A DNA stretch of 58,311 bases from Ruminococcus sp. (GCA_017403985.1 JAFRDE010000015.1:1-58311), one strand, 5' to 3'. Positions 49,291-58,129 are shown, numbered from the stretch's first letter. Notes: generated by a model from the letters alone, not told the origin. Program-made: numbers and translations.

Positions 49291-50059
49291 TTGCCAGCAA
49301 CTCCCGATAGATAAATAAATCCTCGTTCTTGAACACGTTGAAAATCACTTTTATACTACTGCCCGTTTGCGTCTTGTAAACTTTCACGGTATCGACGGCG
49401 ATCCGCGCCGCTTCTCTCTGCGGGAATCCGAATACACCCGTGCTGATACAACAGAAGGCGATACTCTCCACGCCGTTTTCTTCGGCGAGCTTGAGGCAGG
49501 AGAGATAACAGCTTTTCAGCAGTTCGCAATCCTTTTCGGTCAAGCGGCCGCTGACGATGGGTCCCACGGTGTGGATGACGTATTGACACGGCAGATTATA
49601 GGCGGGCGTGATCTTCGCCTGTCCTGTCGGCTCGTTGAAGCCCTGCCTGAGCATGATCTCGTTACAGTCGCGTCGGAGCTGGATTCCCGAAAAGGTGTGG
49701 ATCGCATTGTCGATACAGCCGTGACAGGGCTGAAAGCAGCCGAGCATCTGCGAATTGGCAGCGTTGACGATCGCGCCGCATTTCAGTGTGGTGATATCTC
49801 CCTGCCAAAGATAAATATCATCCTGAACAGGCTGTAGATCCGCTATATCTGTGATCCCCTTGCGCCGGTTTTCCTCCTGCAAATACTCGTCTTGAATACG
49901 CAGGAAGTCTTCGCTTGTTTCTCTCGGCATACGGATATTGAACAGCGAACGGAGCAGCCGCTTTTGGTTATATTCGTCTGCCGGAATGTTGATCCTTTCC
50001 CCGCGTTCGGAGAGCAGATATTCAATTAAAAATGCTCTTCTTTCTGCTTGTGTCATCAT
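49274..50059 (-). CDS. Zinc-containing macrodomain protein-ADP-ribose hydrolase
   Basis: A 261-residue protein with a helical N-terminal region and a macrodomain: IYLWQGDITTLKCGAIVNAANSQMLGCFQPCHGCIDNAIHTFSGIQLRRDC, TPAYNLPCQYVIHTVGP, and FCCISTGVFGFPQREAARIAV. The CFxPxHxC segment is the zinc site typical of SirTM-linked macrodomains. It removes ADP-ribose added by the next gene. Its promoter contains an 8-11-8 inverted repeat. Confidence 0.92.
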   Translation of the reverse strand: MMTQAERRAFLIEYLLSERGERINIPADEYNQKRLLRSLFNIRMPRETSEDFLRIQDEYLQEENRRKGITDIADLQPVQDDIYLWQGDITTLKCGAIVNAANSQMLGCFQPCHGCIDNAIHTFSGIQLRRDCNEIMLRQGFNEPTGQAKITPAYNLPCQYVIHTVGPIVSGRLTEKDCELLKSCYLSCLKLAEENGVESIAFCCISTGVFGFPQREAARIAVDTVKVYKTQTGSSIKVIFNVFKNEDLFIYRELLANEQQI

Positions 50060-50081
50060 AATCGCCCTCTTTCAAAAAAGT

Positions 50082-50121
50082 GCCCTGCCATCATCATAAC
50101 GGCAGGGCTTTGAAATGTCAA
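50082..50121 (-). promoter_or_regulatory. Macrodomain-SirTM promoter with inverted-repeat operator candidate
   Basis: Minus strand TTGACA (50116-50121), 17-bp spacer, TATGAT (50093-50098). GCCCTGCC and GGCAGGGC (50082-50108, 11-base gap) flank the -10. The repeat could bind a repressor; as a hairpin it could also act as a weak terminator. Confidence 0.6.
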
Positions 50122-50151
50122 CTTTTACTTTCTGACAACTGCTATCCCATG

Positions 50152-50180
50152 TTGACACCCGCTCCCCTATGTGATACAAT
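50152..50180 (+). promoter_or_regulatory. Promoter of the cytidylyltransferase cluster
   Basis: TTGACA (50152-50157), 17-bp spacer, TACAAT (50175-50180). A family B repeat lies between it and the first gene. Confidence 0.7.
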
Positions 50181-50215
50181 GATGATGTATAATTATATCC
50201 TATATTATAATAAAT

Positions 50216-50258
50216 TGTCATTGCGAAGTCCGTAAGGGCTGCGGCAATCTCAACCGAT
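50216..50258. repeat. Dispersed small repeat, family B (reversed)
   Basis: TGTCATTGCGAAGTCCGT, AAGGGCTGCGGCAATCTCAA, CCGAT. It lies in the 5' untranslated region of the cytidylyltransferase gene. Confidence 0.6.
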
Positions 50259-50300
50259 AATTCAGGATATACATATTCGGATAAGGAAAGGAAAACAACT

Positions 50301-51041
50301 ATGATCACAGCGATGTTATTTGCCGGCGGTAAAGGCGCGAGAATGAAATCCGTCGATCTGCCCAAGCAGTTCTTAGAGGTAGGCGGCAAGCCCATCATCA
50401 TCCACACCATGGAGCATTTTGCGCGCCATCCGATGGTCGACCATATCGTGGTCGCGTGCAAGGAGGACTGGATCCCCCATCTGGAGAACCTGATCGAACA
50501 GTTCAACGTACAGAAGGTCAAGTCCATCGTCCCCGGCGGCGCGAGCGGCTTTGACTCCATCCACAACGGCGTGGTGGCGACGCATGAATTTTCCCGCGAT
50601 CCCGAGGACATCATCCTCATCTGCGACGGCGTGCGCCCGATGCTTTCGGAAAAGCTGATCACCGACTGCATCTTAGCGACCAAGAAGTACAAGACCGCCG
50701 TACCCGTCACCCCGTCCATCGACAGCCTGCTGTACAGTGAAGACGGCGAGACCTGCGGCAAGAGCTACCAGCGCTCGACCATGTACATCACCCAAGCGCC
50801 GCAGGGCTACACCATGGAGCGCATCCTCTGGGCGCACGATCAGGCGTACAAGCGCGGTATCTTAGAGCCCGTATCCTCGAGCGAGCTGTTCATCGAGCTG
50901 GGCGAGAAGGTACACATTTTCCTCGGCGAGCGCTTCAATATCAAGGTCACCACCCCCGAGGACCTCACCACCCTGCGCTCGCAGTATTATTATGAGAACT
51001 ACAAGAAATTCGCCAAGGAGGAATTGAAGTATGGAATATAA
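50301..51041 (+). CDS. IspD/TarI-family cytidylyltransferase
   Basis: A 246-residue nucleotidyltransferase: AMLFAGGKGARMKSVDLPKQFLEVGGKPIIIHTMEHF, ICDGVRPMLSEKLI, AVPVTPSIDSL and ITQAPQGYTMERILWAH. The family covers IspD (CDP-methylerythritol) and TarI (CDP-ribitol). Because it is coupled by an 11-bp overlap to an epimerase/dehydratase gene and followed by a LicD fusion, a TarI-like role in making a CDP-activated polyol or sugar for surface polymers is more likely than the isoprenoid step. Confidence 0.85.
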   Translation: MITAMLFAGGKGARMKSVDLPKQFLEVGGKPIIIHTMEHFARHPMVDHIVVACKEDWIPHLENLIEQFNVQKVKSIVPGGASGFDSIHNGVVATHEFSRDPEDIILICDGVRPMLSEKLITDCILATKKYKTAVPVTPSIDSLLYSEDGETCGKSYQRSTMYITQAPQGYTMERILWAHDQAYKRGILEPVSSSELFIELGEKVHIFLGERFNIKVTTPEDLTTLRSQYYYENYKKFAKEELKYGI

Positions 51042-52104
51042 GGTTAAAGACTACGTCAAAAAGAGTATTTACACCAACCTCGAAGACATCGCCAACGCCC
51101 CCATCTCCTGGGACAAGCTCAAGGGCAAGACCTTGCTGCTGACCGGCGCGGGCGGCTTCATCGGCTACTACATGACCTGCGGCATCCTGCTTCGCAACGA
51201 TCTCTACGGCGATAACATCAAGGTACTGGCGCTCGAGCGCTTCGGCGACTTCGCGAAGAAAAAGTTCGGCAAGCTCTTAGAGCGCGACGACGTTGAGCTG
51301 ATCGTGCAGGATATCACCGAACCGATCAAAGCGGAAAGAGCCGACTTCGTCATCCACGCCGCTTCTCAGGCGAGCAACATCGAATTCGAGCGCGATCCCG
51401 TCGGCACCATCAGCGCCAACCTCAGCGGCACCGAAAACGCCCTGAACTTTGCCAAGGACAGCGAGAGCGAGGCTTCTCTGATCGTTTCCTCTCTGAAAGT
51501 CTACGGTACGCTTTATACCGGCAAGCCCTATATCGAAGAAGATGACAACGGCTATGTCGATTTCACCTCCTACAAGAACTGCTACGCCATCGGCAAGCGC
51601 GCGGCGGAAACACTGGCGGCAAGCTACGCGAAGCAGTACGGCATGAATATCCGCATCGTCCGCCCGAGCTACATCTTCGGCGCGAGCCGCCTCGACGACG
51701 ACCGCGTATGGGCACAGTTCATCGCGAACATCGTCCGCGGCGAGAGCATCCTCTTGAAGAGCAACGGCGCGACCAACCGCTCCTTCTGCTATGTGACCGA
51801 TACCGTGACCGCGATGCTGCACGTCCTGCTCGACGGCGAGAACTGCGTGCCGTACAACATCAGCAACGAAGCCTCCAACACCACCATCCGCGGCTTTGCG
51901 CAGGCGGCGTGCGAGGTCTTCCCCGAGCGCAACATGAAGCTGGCGTTCGCGAATCCCGAGGATGAAGTCATGCCCGAGCCTTCGCCGCTCGACCCCACCC
52001 CCGAGATCATGGACAACAAGCGCATCCGCTCCATCGGCTGGGAGCCGAAGATCGATCTCAAAGAAGGCATCCGCAGAGCGGTAGCGATCTTAGAGGAAGC
52101 GTAA
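51031..52104 (+). CDS. NAD-dependent epimerase/dehydratase (extended SDR)
   Basis: A 357-residue protein: Rossmann motif TLLLTGAGGFIGYYM, HAASQASNIEFERDPVGTISANLSGTENAL, SSLKVYGT, catalytic YAIGK in YKNCYAIGKRAAETLA, and RPSYIFGASR. It resembles nucleotide-sugar epimerases and UDP-glucuronate decarboxylases; the sugar is unknown. AAGGAGGAATTGAAGT lies inside the upstream gene. It probably modifies the nucleotide-activated product of its neighbour. Confidence 0.88.
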   Translation: MEYKVKDYVKKSIYTNLEDIANAPISWDKLKGKTLLLTGAGGFIGYYMTCGILLRNDLYGDNIKVLALERFGDFAKKKFGKLLERDDVELIVQDITEPIKAERADFVIHAASQASNIEFERDPVGTISANLSGTENALNFAKDSESEASLIVSSLKVYGTLYTGKPYIEEDDNGYVDFTSYKNCYAIGKRAAETLAASYAKQYGMNIRIVRPSYIFGASRLDDDRVWAQFIANIVRGESILLKSNGATNRSFCYVTDTVTAMLHVLLDGENCVPYNISNEASNTTIRGFAQAACEVFPERNMKLAFANPEDEVMPEPSPLDPTPEIMDNKRIRSIGWEPKIDLKEGIRRAVAILEEA

Positions 52105-52247
52105 CAGCCTCCCTTTCCTAAGGGAGGTGCCCGACAGGGCGGAGGGTTGAAAAGCTGTTCCAATTGATAATGACTTCAAAACAGAAAGCCATATTTATGG
52201 CAACCCCCAGTCGCTTCGCGACAGCCCCCTTAGGAAAGGGGGCCTTG
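52105..52247. repeat. Miniature palindromic element, family A (inverted relative to 6535)
   Basis: Ends AGCCTCCCTTTCCTAAGGGA and CCCCCTTAGGAAAGGGGGCC. The inner segments GGTGCCCGACAGGGCGGAGG and GGCAACCCCCAGTCGCTTCG match the element at 6535-6684. It separates the epimerase from the LicD fusion gene. Confidence 0.7.
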
Positions 52248-52269
52248 ATTTGAATTACCGGAGGAACCT

Positions 52270-54078
52270 ATGCCTCTTAAAAACAAACTCAACCAGTATG
52301 AGCTGGATACGGCGCTCGCCGTTTTGCGCGATAAGCGCCTCCCGCTCAGCGGGTTACAGCAAAAGACCGTAGCGGTATCGGGCGGCGGCGACCTGCACCG
52401 CGCGATCGTCTACAGCCTTTTGCATCTCAACGAAGAAAAACAACTGAATATGAAGGTCGTATCCGTCGGCGAGAGGATCCCCACCCTGTACGAAGACGAC
52501 GACTTCGCGGTCAAGGAACTCGCGGAGCTCGAATCTGTCGATTTCTTTATCGAATCGGGGTTCCTGCGCTATACGGACGCCGACGATACAGACGGCTTTT
52601 CGTCCTGTATCGACAGGGCGATGCGCGTGACCTCCGCGCTGGCTCAGGTGAAGCTCCAAAGGGTGATCCTGCTGTCATCCTCGGCGGTCTACGGCACGCC
52701 GGACAGCGAAATGTCCCTGTCCGAGAACGAGTACGCCGACGCATCATATGCACTCGATAACCTTTCCGCGATCGCTCTCCAGTGCGTGGAAAACATCTTC
52801 GCGGGAGCGGCGCATATGCACGGCTTTGCGGTCACGACCCTGCGCTCCGCGATGCTGATCGCGCCCTTTGACAAGCTTGAACTGACCGAAAAGTACCTCA
52901 AGCCGCTGACAGAGGACAAAAAGCTGACCTTTGCCCCTCACGGCAGGAAAACGACCTTTGTCTATATCAACGACCTGCTCACCGCGCTGTATTACGGCAT
53001 GCTCCTGTGTAGTGACAATGAAGTATACAACGTCGGCGGGGAGGGCGATTACTCGCCGTTGATGCTCGCCGCCGTAACAGAGGAACTCTTCGGCGCTGAC
53101 GTTTCGATCGCGGACGACGGACTGCGTCCGCACGGCTGTGCCGTCAACTGCGACAAGCTCAAAAAACTCGGCTGGACGCCGCTGGTGAATGCCAAGGACG
53201 GTATCCTGATCGCGAAAAACGCCCTCGAGGGCTCCGATAAAGTCTTTATGTTCAGCGATTCCTATGACGGAAAGCTGAAAGCGGTACAGCATACCCTGCT
53301 CGGCTTTCTTAAAGAGGTCGACCGCATCTGCCGCAAGCATCACATCAAATACTTTTTGGGCGGCGGCACCCTGCTCGGCGCGGTGCGTCACAAGGGCTTT
53401 ATCCCGTGGGACGACGACGCGGACGTGATGATGCTCCGCGAGGACTATGAACACTTTTTGACGGTCCTGCCCTATGAGCTGCCGAACTATATCACCAACC
53501 AGAACACCGAAGAAGCCAACCACTTCGCCTTTACGAAGCTGAGGCTGAACGATACGATCTTATCCACCGAATTCTCGGCAAGGTTCGAGAACCTGCACAA
53601 CGGCGTTTTCCTCGACGTACTGGCGCAGGATAAGACGTCGAACAAGCGCTTCTCTCAGAAGCTCCATATGAAGATGACCGCCCAACTGAGATGGCTGGTG
53701 CTCAACAAATGGCGCGGCACCCCGATGAACGCCAACAACAGATTCGTTTCCTTTGTCGGCGACGTCATCAAGGCGATCTTCCCCTTAAAGGTTCTTGAAA
53801 AGATGCAGAACCGCATGATGACGCGCTACAACAAAAAGGATACCGGCGTGCTGTACGACAGCATGGGGCGCAACGTCGAGCGCGGCGCTTATCCCGAGGA
53901 GTGGCTCAAAGAGGCAGTCTATACGGACTTTGAAGATACCAAGCTGCCCATCCCCAAGGAATGGGACAAGTACCTGAGCTATCTCTACGGCGACTATATG
54001 GACATGATCCCCGTTTCCGAACGTCACGTCAGCCACGAGATCGTCCGCATCGACCTCGGAAGATTTATCGATTATTAA
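52270..54078 (+). CDS. Fusion of a degenerate SDR and a LicD-type phosphotransferase
   Basis: A 602-residue protein. Residues about 30-330 follow an extended SDR/epimerase (LQRVILLSSSAVYGT, TTFVYINDLLTALYYG, LGWTPLVNAKDGI), but the glycine-rich motif is disturbed (TVAVSGGGDLHRAIV) and the catalytic YxxxK reads YALDN. Residues about 340-602 are LicD: YFLGGGTLLGAVRHKGFIPWDDDADVMMLREDYE. LicD transfers phosphocholine or similar groups from a CDP donor to glycans, which fits the cytidylyltransferase upstream. The N-terminal half may only bind nucleotide-sugar. Start follows GGAGGAACCT. Confidence 0.88.
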   Translation: MPLKNKLNQYELDTALAVLRDKRLPLSGLQQKTVAVSGGGDLHRAIVYSLLHLNEEKQLNMKVVSVGERIPTLYEDDDFAVKELAELESVDFFIESGFLRYTDADDTDGFSSCIDRAMRVTSALAQVKLQRVILLSSSAVYGTPDSEMSLSENEYADASYALDNLSAIALQCVENIFAGAAHMHGFAVTTLRSAMLIAPFDKLELTEKYLKPLTEDKKLTFAPHGRKTTFVYINDLLTALYYGMLLCSDNEVYNVGGEGDYSPLMLAAVTEELFGADVSIADDGLRPHGCAVNCDKLKKLGWTPLVNAKDGILIAKNALEGSDKVFMFSDSYDGKLKAVQHTLLGFLKEVDRICRKHHIKYFLGGGTLLGAVRHKGFIPWDDDADVMMLREDYEHFLTVLPYELPNYITNQNTEEANHFAFTKLRLNDTILSTEFSARFENLHNGVFLDVLAQDKTSNKRFSQKLHMKMTAQLRWLVLNKWRGTPMNANNRFVSFVGDVIKAIFPLKVLEKMQNRMMTRYNKKDTGVLYDSMGRNVERGAYPEEWLKEAVYTDFEDTKLPIPKEWDKYLSYLYGDYMDMIPVSERHVSHEIVRIDLGRFIDY

Positions 54079-54194
54079 AAGGATCTATCATCGCAATGAC
54101 AGCGGAAATCCCACAGAGAGGAACAAAGCCTTCCTCTTAACAGGGCTGCCCGCATCACTTACATTTCTCTTAAGAGTTTCAAGGAGGAACAGCC

Positions 54195-55355
54195 ATGAAA
54201 AAGATCATCTCTATCCTGTTGTGTCTGGCGCTGATCGCCGGTCTGACCCTGTCGGCGTCCGCCGTGACGGCCGACACCGCCGCCGTAGGCGATAACGACG
54301 TCTACATCGATATCTACCTCGACGCAGACAGCGAATATCCGACCGTCAGCGCCCAGTATTCGTACGGAGATATCCCCACGCGTCCCGATGACCCCGGTAA
54401 AGAAGGCTTGACCTTCATCGACTGGTACACGAGTCCGTCGTTTGCTTTCCGCTTTGATTTTTCACAACACTTATATGAGGATACCGCGATATACGCGCGC
54501 TTTGTGCCGACGGAAGATGCGATCGGCGTGAATGTATTCGCTTCTCCCGATGATGATTACCCACAATACGGTTATCTCTGCGCCAAGGGTGATCTGTTGG
54601 AGTATCCCGCATCTCCCGACTACGGTGAGGATGAAGAATTCCTCGGCTGGTACTCCGACCGCGAGCTGACGAAGAGAGTTGATTTTGCACAGCCGATTGA
54701 TGACTATACGTATCTCTTTCCCCGCATTCTGCCTTTGTCCGCGCTCTGTAACGGCTGGCTGTATCTCGACGCGGACGCTGAAGATCCCACCGTCGGTTTC
54801 AGCGTTCCTAAAGGCGAGTGCTGCCCCGTACCCGAGGACCCCGGTAAAGACGATATGGTGTTTGAAGGCTGGTACTCCGACCGTGCGCTGACAAAACCTT
54901 TTGATTTTTCCAAGCCCGTATACGAGGATTTCTCGTTGTTCCCGAAGTTCACCGCGATCCACTACCACGACCTGCAGATGGAACCGCTTGTCCCCGCGAC
55001 AACCACGACCGACGGCTGTAAGGCACATTATGTCTGCACAACCTGCGGCAAATGGTTTGAACCGATCGAAACGGCGCTGATCGAGATCGAAGATCACGAT
55101 TCGTGTATCATCCCCGCAAGAGGTCCCTACCTGCTCGGCGACGCTGACGGCAAGGGAACCGTAGATTCTCCCGACGTTACCTTCATTCAGCGCTATGTTT
55201 CCAAGATGAAAGTAGGTAGTTTCTGCCGAGGCGCCGCCGACGTTGATGGCGACAATGAAGTTTCAATCATTGATGCAACCTATATCCAGAGGTATCTGGC
55301 GAACATTGATACCCCCTATCTAATCGGCGAACAGGTAATGCCCTCGCTCGGATAA
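54195..55355 (+). CDS. Secreted protein with InlB B-type repeats and C-terminal dockerin
   Basis: A 386-residue protein: signal peptide (MKKIISILLCLALIAGLTLSASA), three Listeria-Bacteroides type repeats with the F.GWY(S/T)...F(D)F pattern (FIDWYTSPSFAFRFDF; FLGWYSDRELTKRVDF; FEGWYSDRALTKPFDF), a Cys-containing segment (HYVCTTCGKWF), and a two-loop dockerin (GDADGKGTVDSPDVTFIQRY; ADVDGDNEVSIIDATYIQRY). No catalytic domain is visible, so it is likely an adhesive or structural component held on a cohesin. Start follows AAGGAGGAACAGCC. Confidence 0.87.
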   Translation: MKKIISILLCLALIAGLTLSASAVTADTAAVGDNDVYIDIYLDADSEYPTVSAQYSYGDIPTRPDDPGKEGLTFIDWYTSPSFAFRFDFSQHLYEDTAIYARFVPTEDAIGVNVFASPDDDYPQYGYLCAKGDLLEYPASPDYGEDEEFLGWYSDRELTKRVDFAQPIDDYTYLFPRILPLSALCNGWLYLDADAEDPTVGFSVPKGECCPVPEDPGKDDMVFEGWYSDRALTKPFDFSKPVYEDFSLFPKFTAIHYHDLQMEPLVPATTTTDGCKAHYVCTTCGKWFEPIETALIEIEDHDSCIIPARGPYLLGDADGKGTVDSPDVTFIQRYVSKMKVGSFCRGAADVDGDNEVSIIDATYIQRYLANIDTPYLIGEQVMPSLG

Positions 55356-55388
55356 TAACAACCTTTGAGTTTTGATACAGGAGCACCT

Positions 55389-56105
55389 ATGAAACTGAAA
55401 TTTCTTTTGGCAATAACAGCGTTGATACTCGCGCTGTGCTTTACCCTTGCCGCCTGCGGAAAGCAGCAGTCGGGCGGCGCGACCGCCGACACGGCGACGG
55501 CGGATACCGCCGAGACGGTCGATAACGCCCCGGCTCCCTCGACCGCATCGTCTTCCGCTTCTTCTGAAGAGGAAACAACCGCCTCAGCCGCTTCCTCCGA
55601 AGCCGAGGCGTCTCCCTCTCCCGCGCCCGCGGCAAACATCGGTAACAATGAGGATATCCTTTACGAGGACGATACCCCCGCTCAGGAGGAACAGCGCGAG
55701 GAAGATCACGAACAGCAGTCTTCCGCGTCTTCCTCAAAGGCGTCTTCCGCAGCTTCCTCCAGCGCTTCTTCCGCATCGTCCGGCAACCCTGCCTATCAGG
55801 ATGATAACAAACCGGTCTTCACCATCGCGATGACGAATAAAAAGACCAAAAAGACATACAGCGCCTCCTGCAGCTATGCGACGGATAAGGAAGATATCGC
55901 CTATGCGTCGTTCTTCCTCCCCGGCGGCGAATATGACGTTGCCGTGTATGAGTACACCGAGAGCAGGGACAAAGGCGATCCGCTCGCCGAGGCGACTTAC
56001 AAAAACCCTATCGCCGAAGACAAACGCAAATCCATCCGCGTCAATTACACGCCGAAGGATAAAAAGATCGAAGTCACGGCAAGCACCTCGAGCCGGACTC
56101 AGTAA
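55389..56105 (+). CDS. Ser/Ala-rich lipoprotein of unknown function
   Basis: A 238-residue protein with a lipoprotein signal (MKLKFLLAITALILALCFTLAAC; lipobox LAAC). The next 120 residues are low complexity (TAD, SASS, EEE, SSKASSAASS), then a folded C-terminal part of about 95 residues (PVFTIAMTNKKTKKTYSASCSY ... VNYTPKDKKIEVTAS) I do not recognise. The ATG at 55389 has CAGGAG upstream; a TTG 24 bases earlier opens the longest frame. A strong terminator follows. Confidence 0.8.
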   Translation: MKLKFLLAITALILALCFTLAACGKQQSGGATADTATADTAETVDNAPAPSTASSSASSEEETTASAASSEAEASPSPAPAANIGNNEDILYEDDTPAQEEQREEDHEQQSSASSSKASSAASSSASSASSGNPAYQDDNKPVFTIAMTNKKTKKTYSASCSYATDKEDIAYASFFLPGGEYDVAVYEYTESRDKGDPLAEATYKNPIAEDKRKSIRVNYTPKDKKIEVTASTSSRTQ

Positions 56106-56121
56106 AACAAGGCATAAGGAA

Positions 56122-56157
56122 AGGGCTTTCGCAACCTGCGAAAGCCCTGATTTTTTT
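56122..56157. terminator. Bidirectional terminator
   Basis: GGGCTTTCGCA-ACC-TGCGAAAGCCC, then TGATTTTTTTC. The genes on each side converge. Confidence 0.85.
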
Positions 56158-56160
56158 CTG

Positions 56161-56961
56161 TTATTTTGCATAGATCATGCCGACGATGTAATTCGACAGG
56201 CTCCTCGGCAGGAGCTTTGCCAGCACCGCGACCGCTTTGTACGAGAAGCCGATCGCTTTCAGCGGTCCGGTATGGCGCTTCATCGCTGTCTTTGCGATAT
56301 AGGCGCCCGCCTTGTCGGGGGTCATGCCGCCGCGCTCATCCTTTTCCATCGTCGCGACGGAGCGCTCGACGCGTCCGCTGTAATCGCTGCCGGTGCAGTC
56401 GTTTTTCTTTCTCGCGTCGGTGAAGCCGGTCGCGATATCGCCCGGCAGAATCGCACAGGTCGTGATCCCGTAAGGTCTGACCTCGTTCTGCAGAGCGAGC
56501 ACATAGGAAGCGATCGCCGACTTGCTGACACTGTACCACAGCTGAAACGGGATAGGCAGCACGCCCGCGATCGAGCTGACGCACAGGATGCGTCCGCTCT
56601 TTTGCCTGCGCATATGGGGCAGAACGGCTCTGGTCACGTTATCCATACCGAAAAGGTTGATCTCCAGCTGCGCGTGAGCGTCCTTGCTGTCCGTCATCTC
56701 GGCGGCGCCGGAGATACCGAAGCCCGCATTGTTAACGAGGATATCGATCCGACCCTCGCGCTCGATGATCTCAGCGATCGCCGCTTTCACCTGTTCTTCG
56801 TCGGTGACGTCGGCGGTCAGATGGCTGACGCCGTAGGGCGGGTTATCGCGGCGGGACAGCTCATAGACCCTGCAGCCTTTTTTGACAAGGCTCAGCGCCG
56901 TCGCTCTGCCGATGCCGCTGCTGCCGCCGGTGACGACGGCGACTTTATCCGGATTACTCAT
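56161..56961 (-). CDS. Short-chain dehydrogenase/reductase, partner of the SPT-like enzyme
   Basis: A 266-residue classical SDR: VAVVTGGSSGIGRATALSLV (NADP site), ILVNNAGFG, ILCVSSIAG, catalytic YSVSKSAIASY and ILPGDIATGF. Its start lies inside the end of the upstream SPT-like gene (8-bp overlap), so the two are translated together. In sphingolipid synthesis the second step, reduction of a 3-keto sphingoid base, is done by an SDR of this type; that role is inferred from context. Confidence 0.88.
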   Translation of the reverse strand: MSNPDKVAVVTGGSSGIGRATALSLVKKGCRVYELSRRDNPPYGVSHLTADVTDEEQVKAAIAEIIEREGRIDILVNNAGFGISGAAEMTDSKDAHAQLEINLFGMDNVTRAVLPHMRRQKSGRILCVSSIAGVLPIPFQLWYSVSKSAIASYVLALQNEVRPYGITTCAILPGDIATGFTDARKKNDCTGSDYSGRVERSVATMEKDERGGMTPDKAGAYIAKTAMKRHTGPLKAIGFSYKAVAVLAKLLPRSLSNYIVGMIYAK

Positions 56962-58129
56962 TGTTCAGAAGTACCTTCGCGATGATATCGACTGCCTCGT
57001 CGATGAGGTCCTCGGTCAGCGTCGCCATATAGCTGGTACGCAGGAGACACTCGTTGGGCGCGACCGCGGGAGGCAGTACGGGGTTGACGTATACGCCCGC
57101 TTCATAGACCTCTTTCGCCTTTAGCAGTGTATTTTCCAACGAATAGGTGTAGATAGGCACGATAGGCGTTTCGCTCTCGCGGATCCTCAGCCCCGCTTTA
57201 CGGAATCCTTCGCGCGCGTAAGCGGAAAGGGCGTTCAGTCTTTCGGGCAGCTCGGGATGCGCTTTAAGGTGTCTGAGCGCCGCCAGAGCGACCGCGCAGC
57301 ACGCGGGCGGGATAGACGCCGAGAAGATAAACGGACGGGAATTGTGACGTACAAAATCGCACACCTTATGCGAAGCCGCCATATAGCCGCCTAAGGAAGC
57401 GAGGGATTTCGAGAAGGTACCCATGATGATATCCACCTTGTCCTCGAGACCGAAGTAGCTCGCAGTGCCTCTGCCGCCCTCGCCGATCACGCCTAAGCCG
57501 TGAGCGTCGTCGACCATCACGCGCGCGCCGTATTTCTCAGCCAGCGCACAGATCTCGGGGAGCTTGGCGATATCGCCGCCCATCGAGAACACGCCGTCGG
57601 TCACGATCAAAGCGCCCGACGTCTCGGGGATGCTCTGCAGGATCCTTTCGAGGTCTTCCATATCGTTATGCCTGTAGCGCAGCATCTTGCCAAAGCTGAG
57701 CTTACAGCCGTCGTAGATAGACGCATGGTTCTCGCGGTCGCAGATGACAAAGTCGTTGCGTCCGACGATCGTGCTGATGATGCCCAGGTTGCTCTGGAAG
57801 CCGGTCGAGAAGGTGACCGCCTCATCCTTGCGGACGAAGTCGGCGAGCTCCGCTTCCAGCTCGAGGTGCATATTCAGCGTACCGTTGAGGAAACGCGAAC
57901 CCGAACATCCGGAGCCGTATTTCTCAAGCGCTTTCAGACCTGCTTCAACGACTGTGGGCTCGGTGGTCAGACCGAGATAGTTGTTGGAGCCTAGCATGAT
58001 GCGGCGTTTGCCCTCCATAACGACCTCGACGTCCTGACGCGTCTCCAGCGCGTGAAAGTAAGGATAGATCCCCTGCGCGCGGATGTCGTCCGCAAGCGTG
58101 TAGCGTTCGCACTTTTCAAAAATATCCAT
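56954..58129 (-). CDS. Alpha-oxoamine synthase, serine palmitoyltransferase-like
   Basis: A 391-residue PLP enzyme of the BioF/KBL/SPT family: AQGIYPYFHALE, LGSNNYLGLTTEPTVVEAGLKALEKYGSGC, SRFLNGTLNMHLELEAELA, VDDAHGLGVIGEGGRG, PLP-lysine IMGTFSKSLASLGGYMA, and NPVLPPAVAPNECLLRTSYMA. The N-terminal YPYF block and the NPVIPPA-like ending are closer, from memory, to bacterial serine palmitoyltransferases than to BioF or KBL. It would join an amino acid and an acyl-CoA/ACP. GAGGGAATACAGAT precedes the ATG. Its leader carries a family C repeat. Confidence 0.85.
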   Translation of the reverse strand: MDIFEKCERYTLADDIRAQGIYPYFHALETRQDVEVVMEGKRRIMLGSNNYLGLTTEPTVVEAGLKALEKYGSGCSGSRFLNGTLNMHLELEAELADFVRKDEAVTFSTGFQSNLGIISTIVGRNDFVICDRENHASIYDGCKLSFGKMLRYRHNDMEDLERILQSIPETSGALIVTDGVFSMGGDIAKLPEICALAEKYGARVMVDDAHGLGVIGEGGRGTASYFGLEDKVDIIMGTFSKSLASLGGYMAASHKVCDFVRHNSRPFIFSASIPPACCAVALAALRHLKAHPELPERLNALSAYAREGFRKAGLRIRESETPIVPIYTYSLENTLLKAKEVYEAGVYVNPVLPPAVAPNECLLRTSYMATLTEDLIDEAVDIIAKVLLNNE

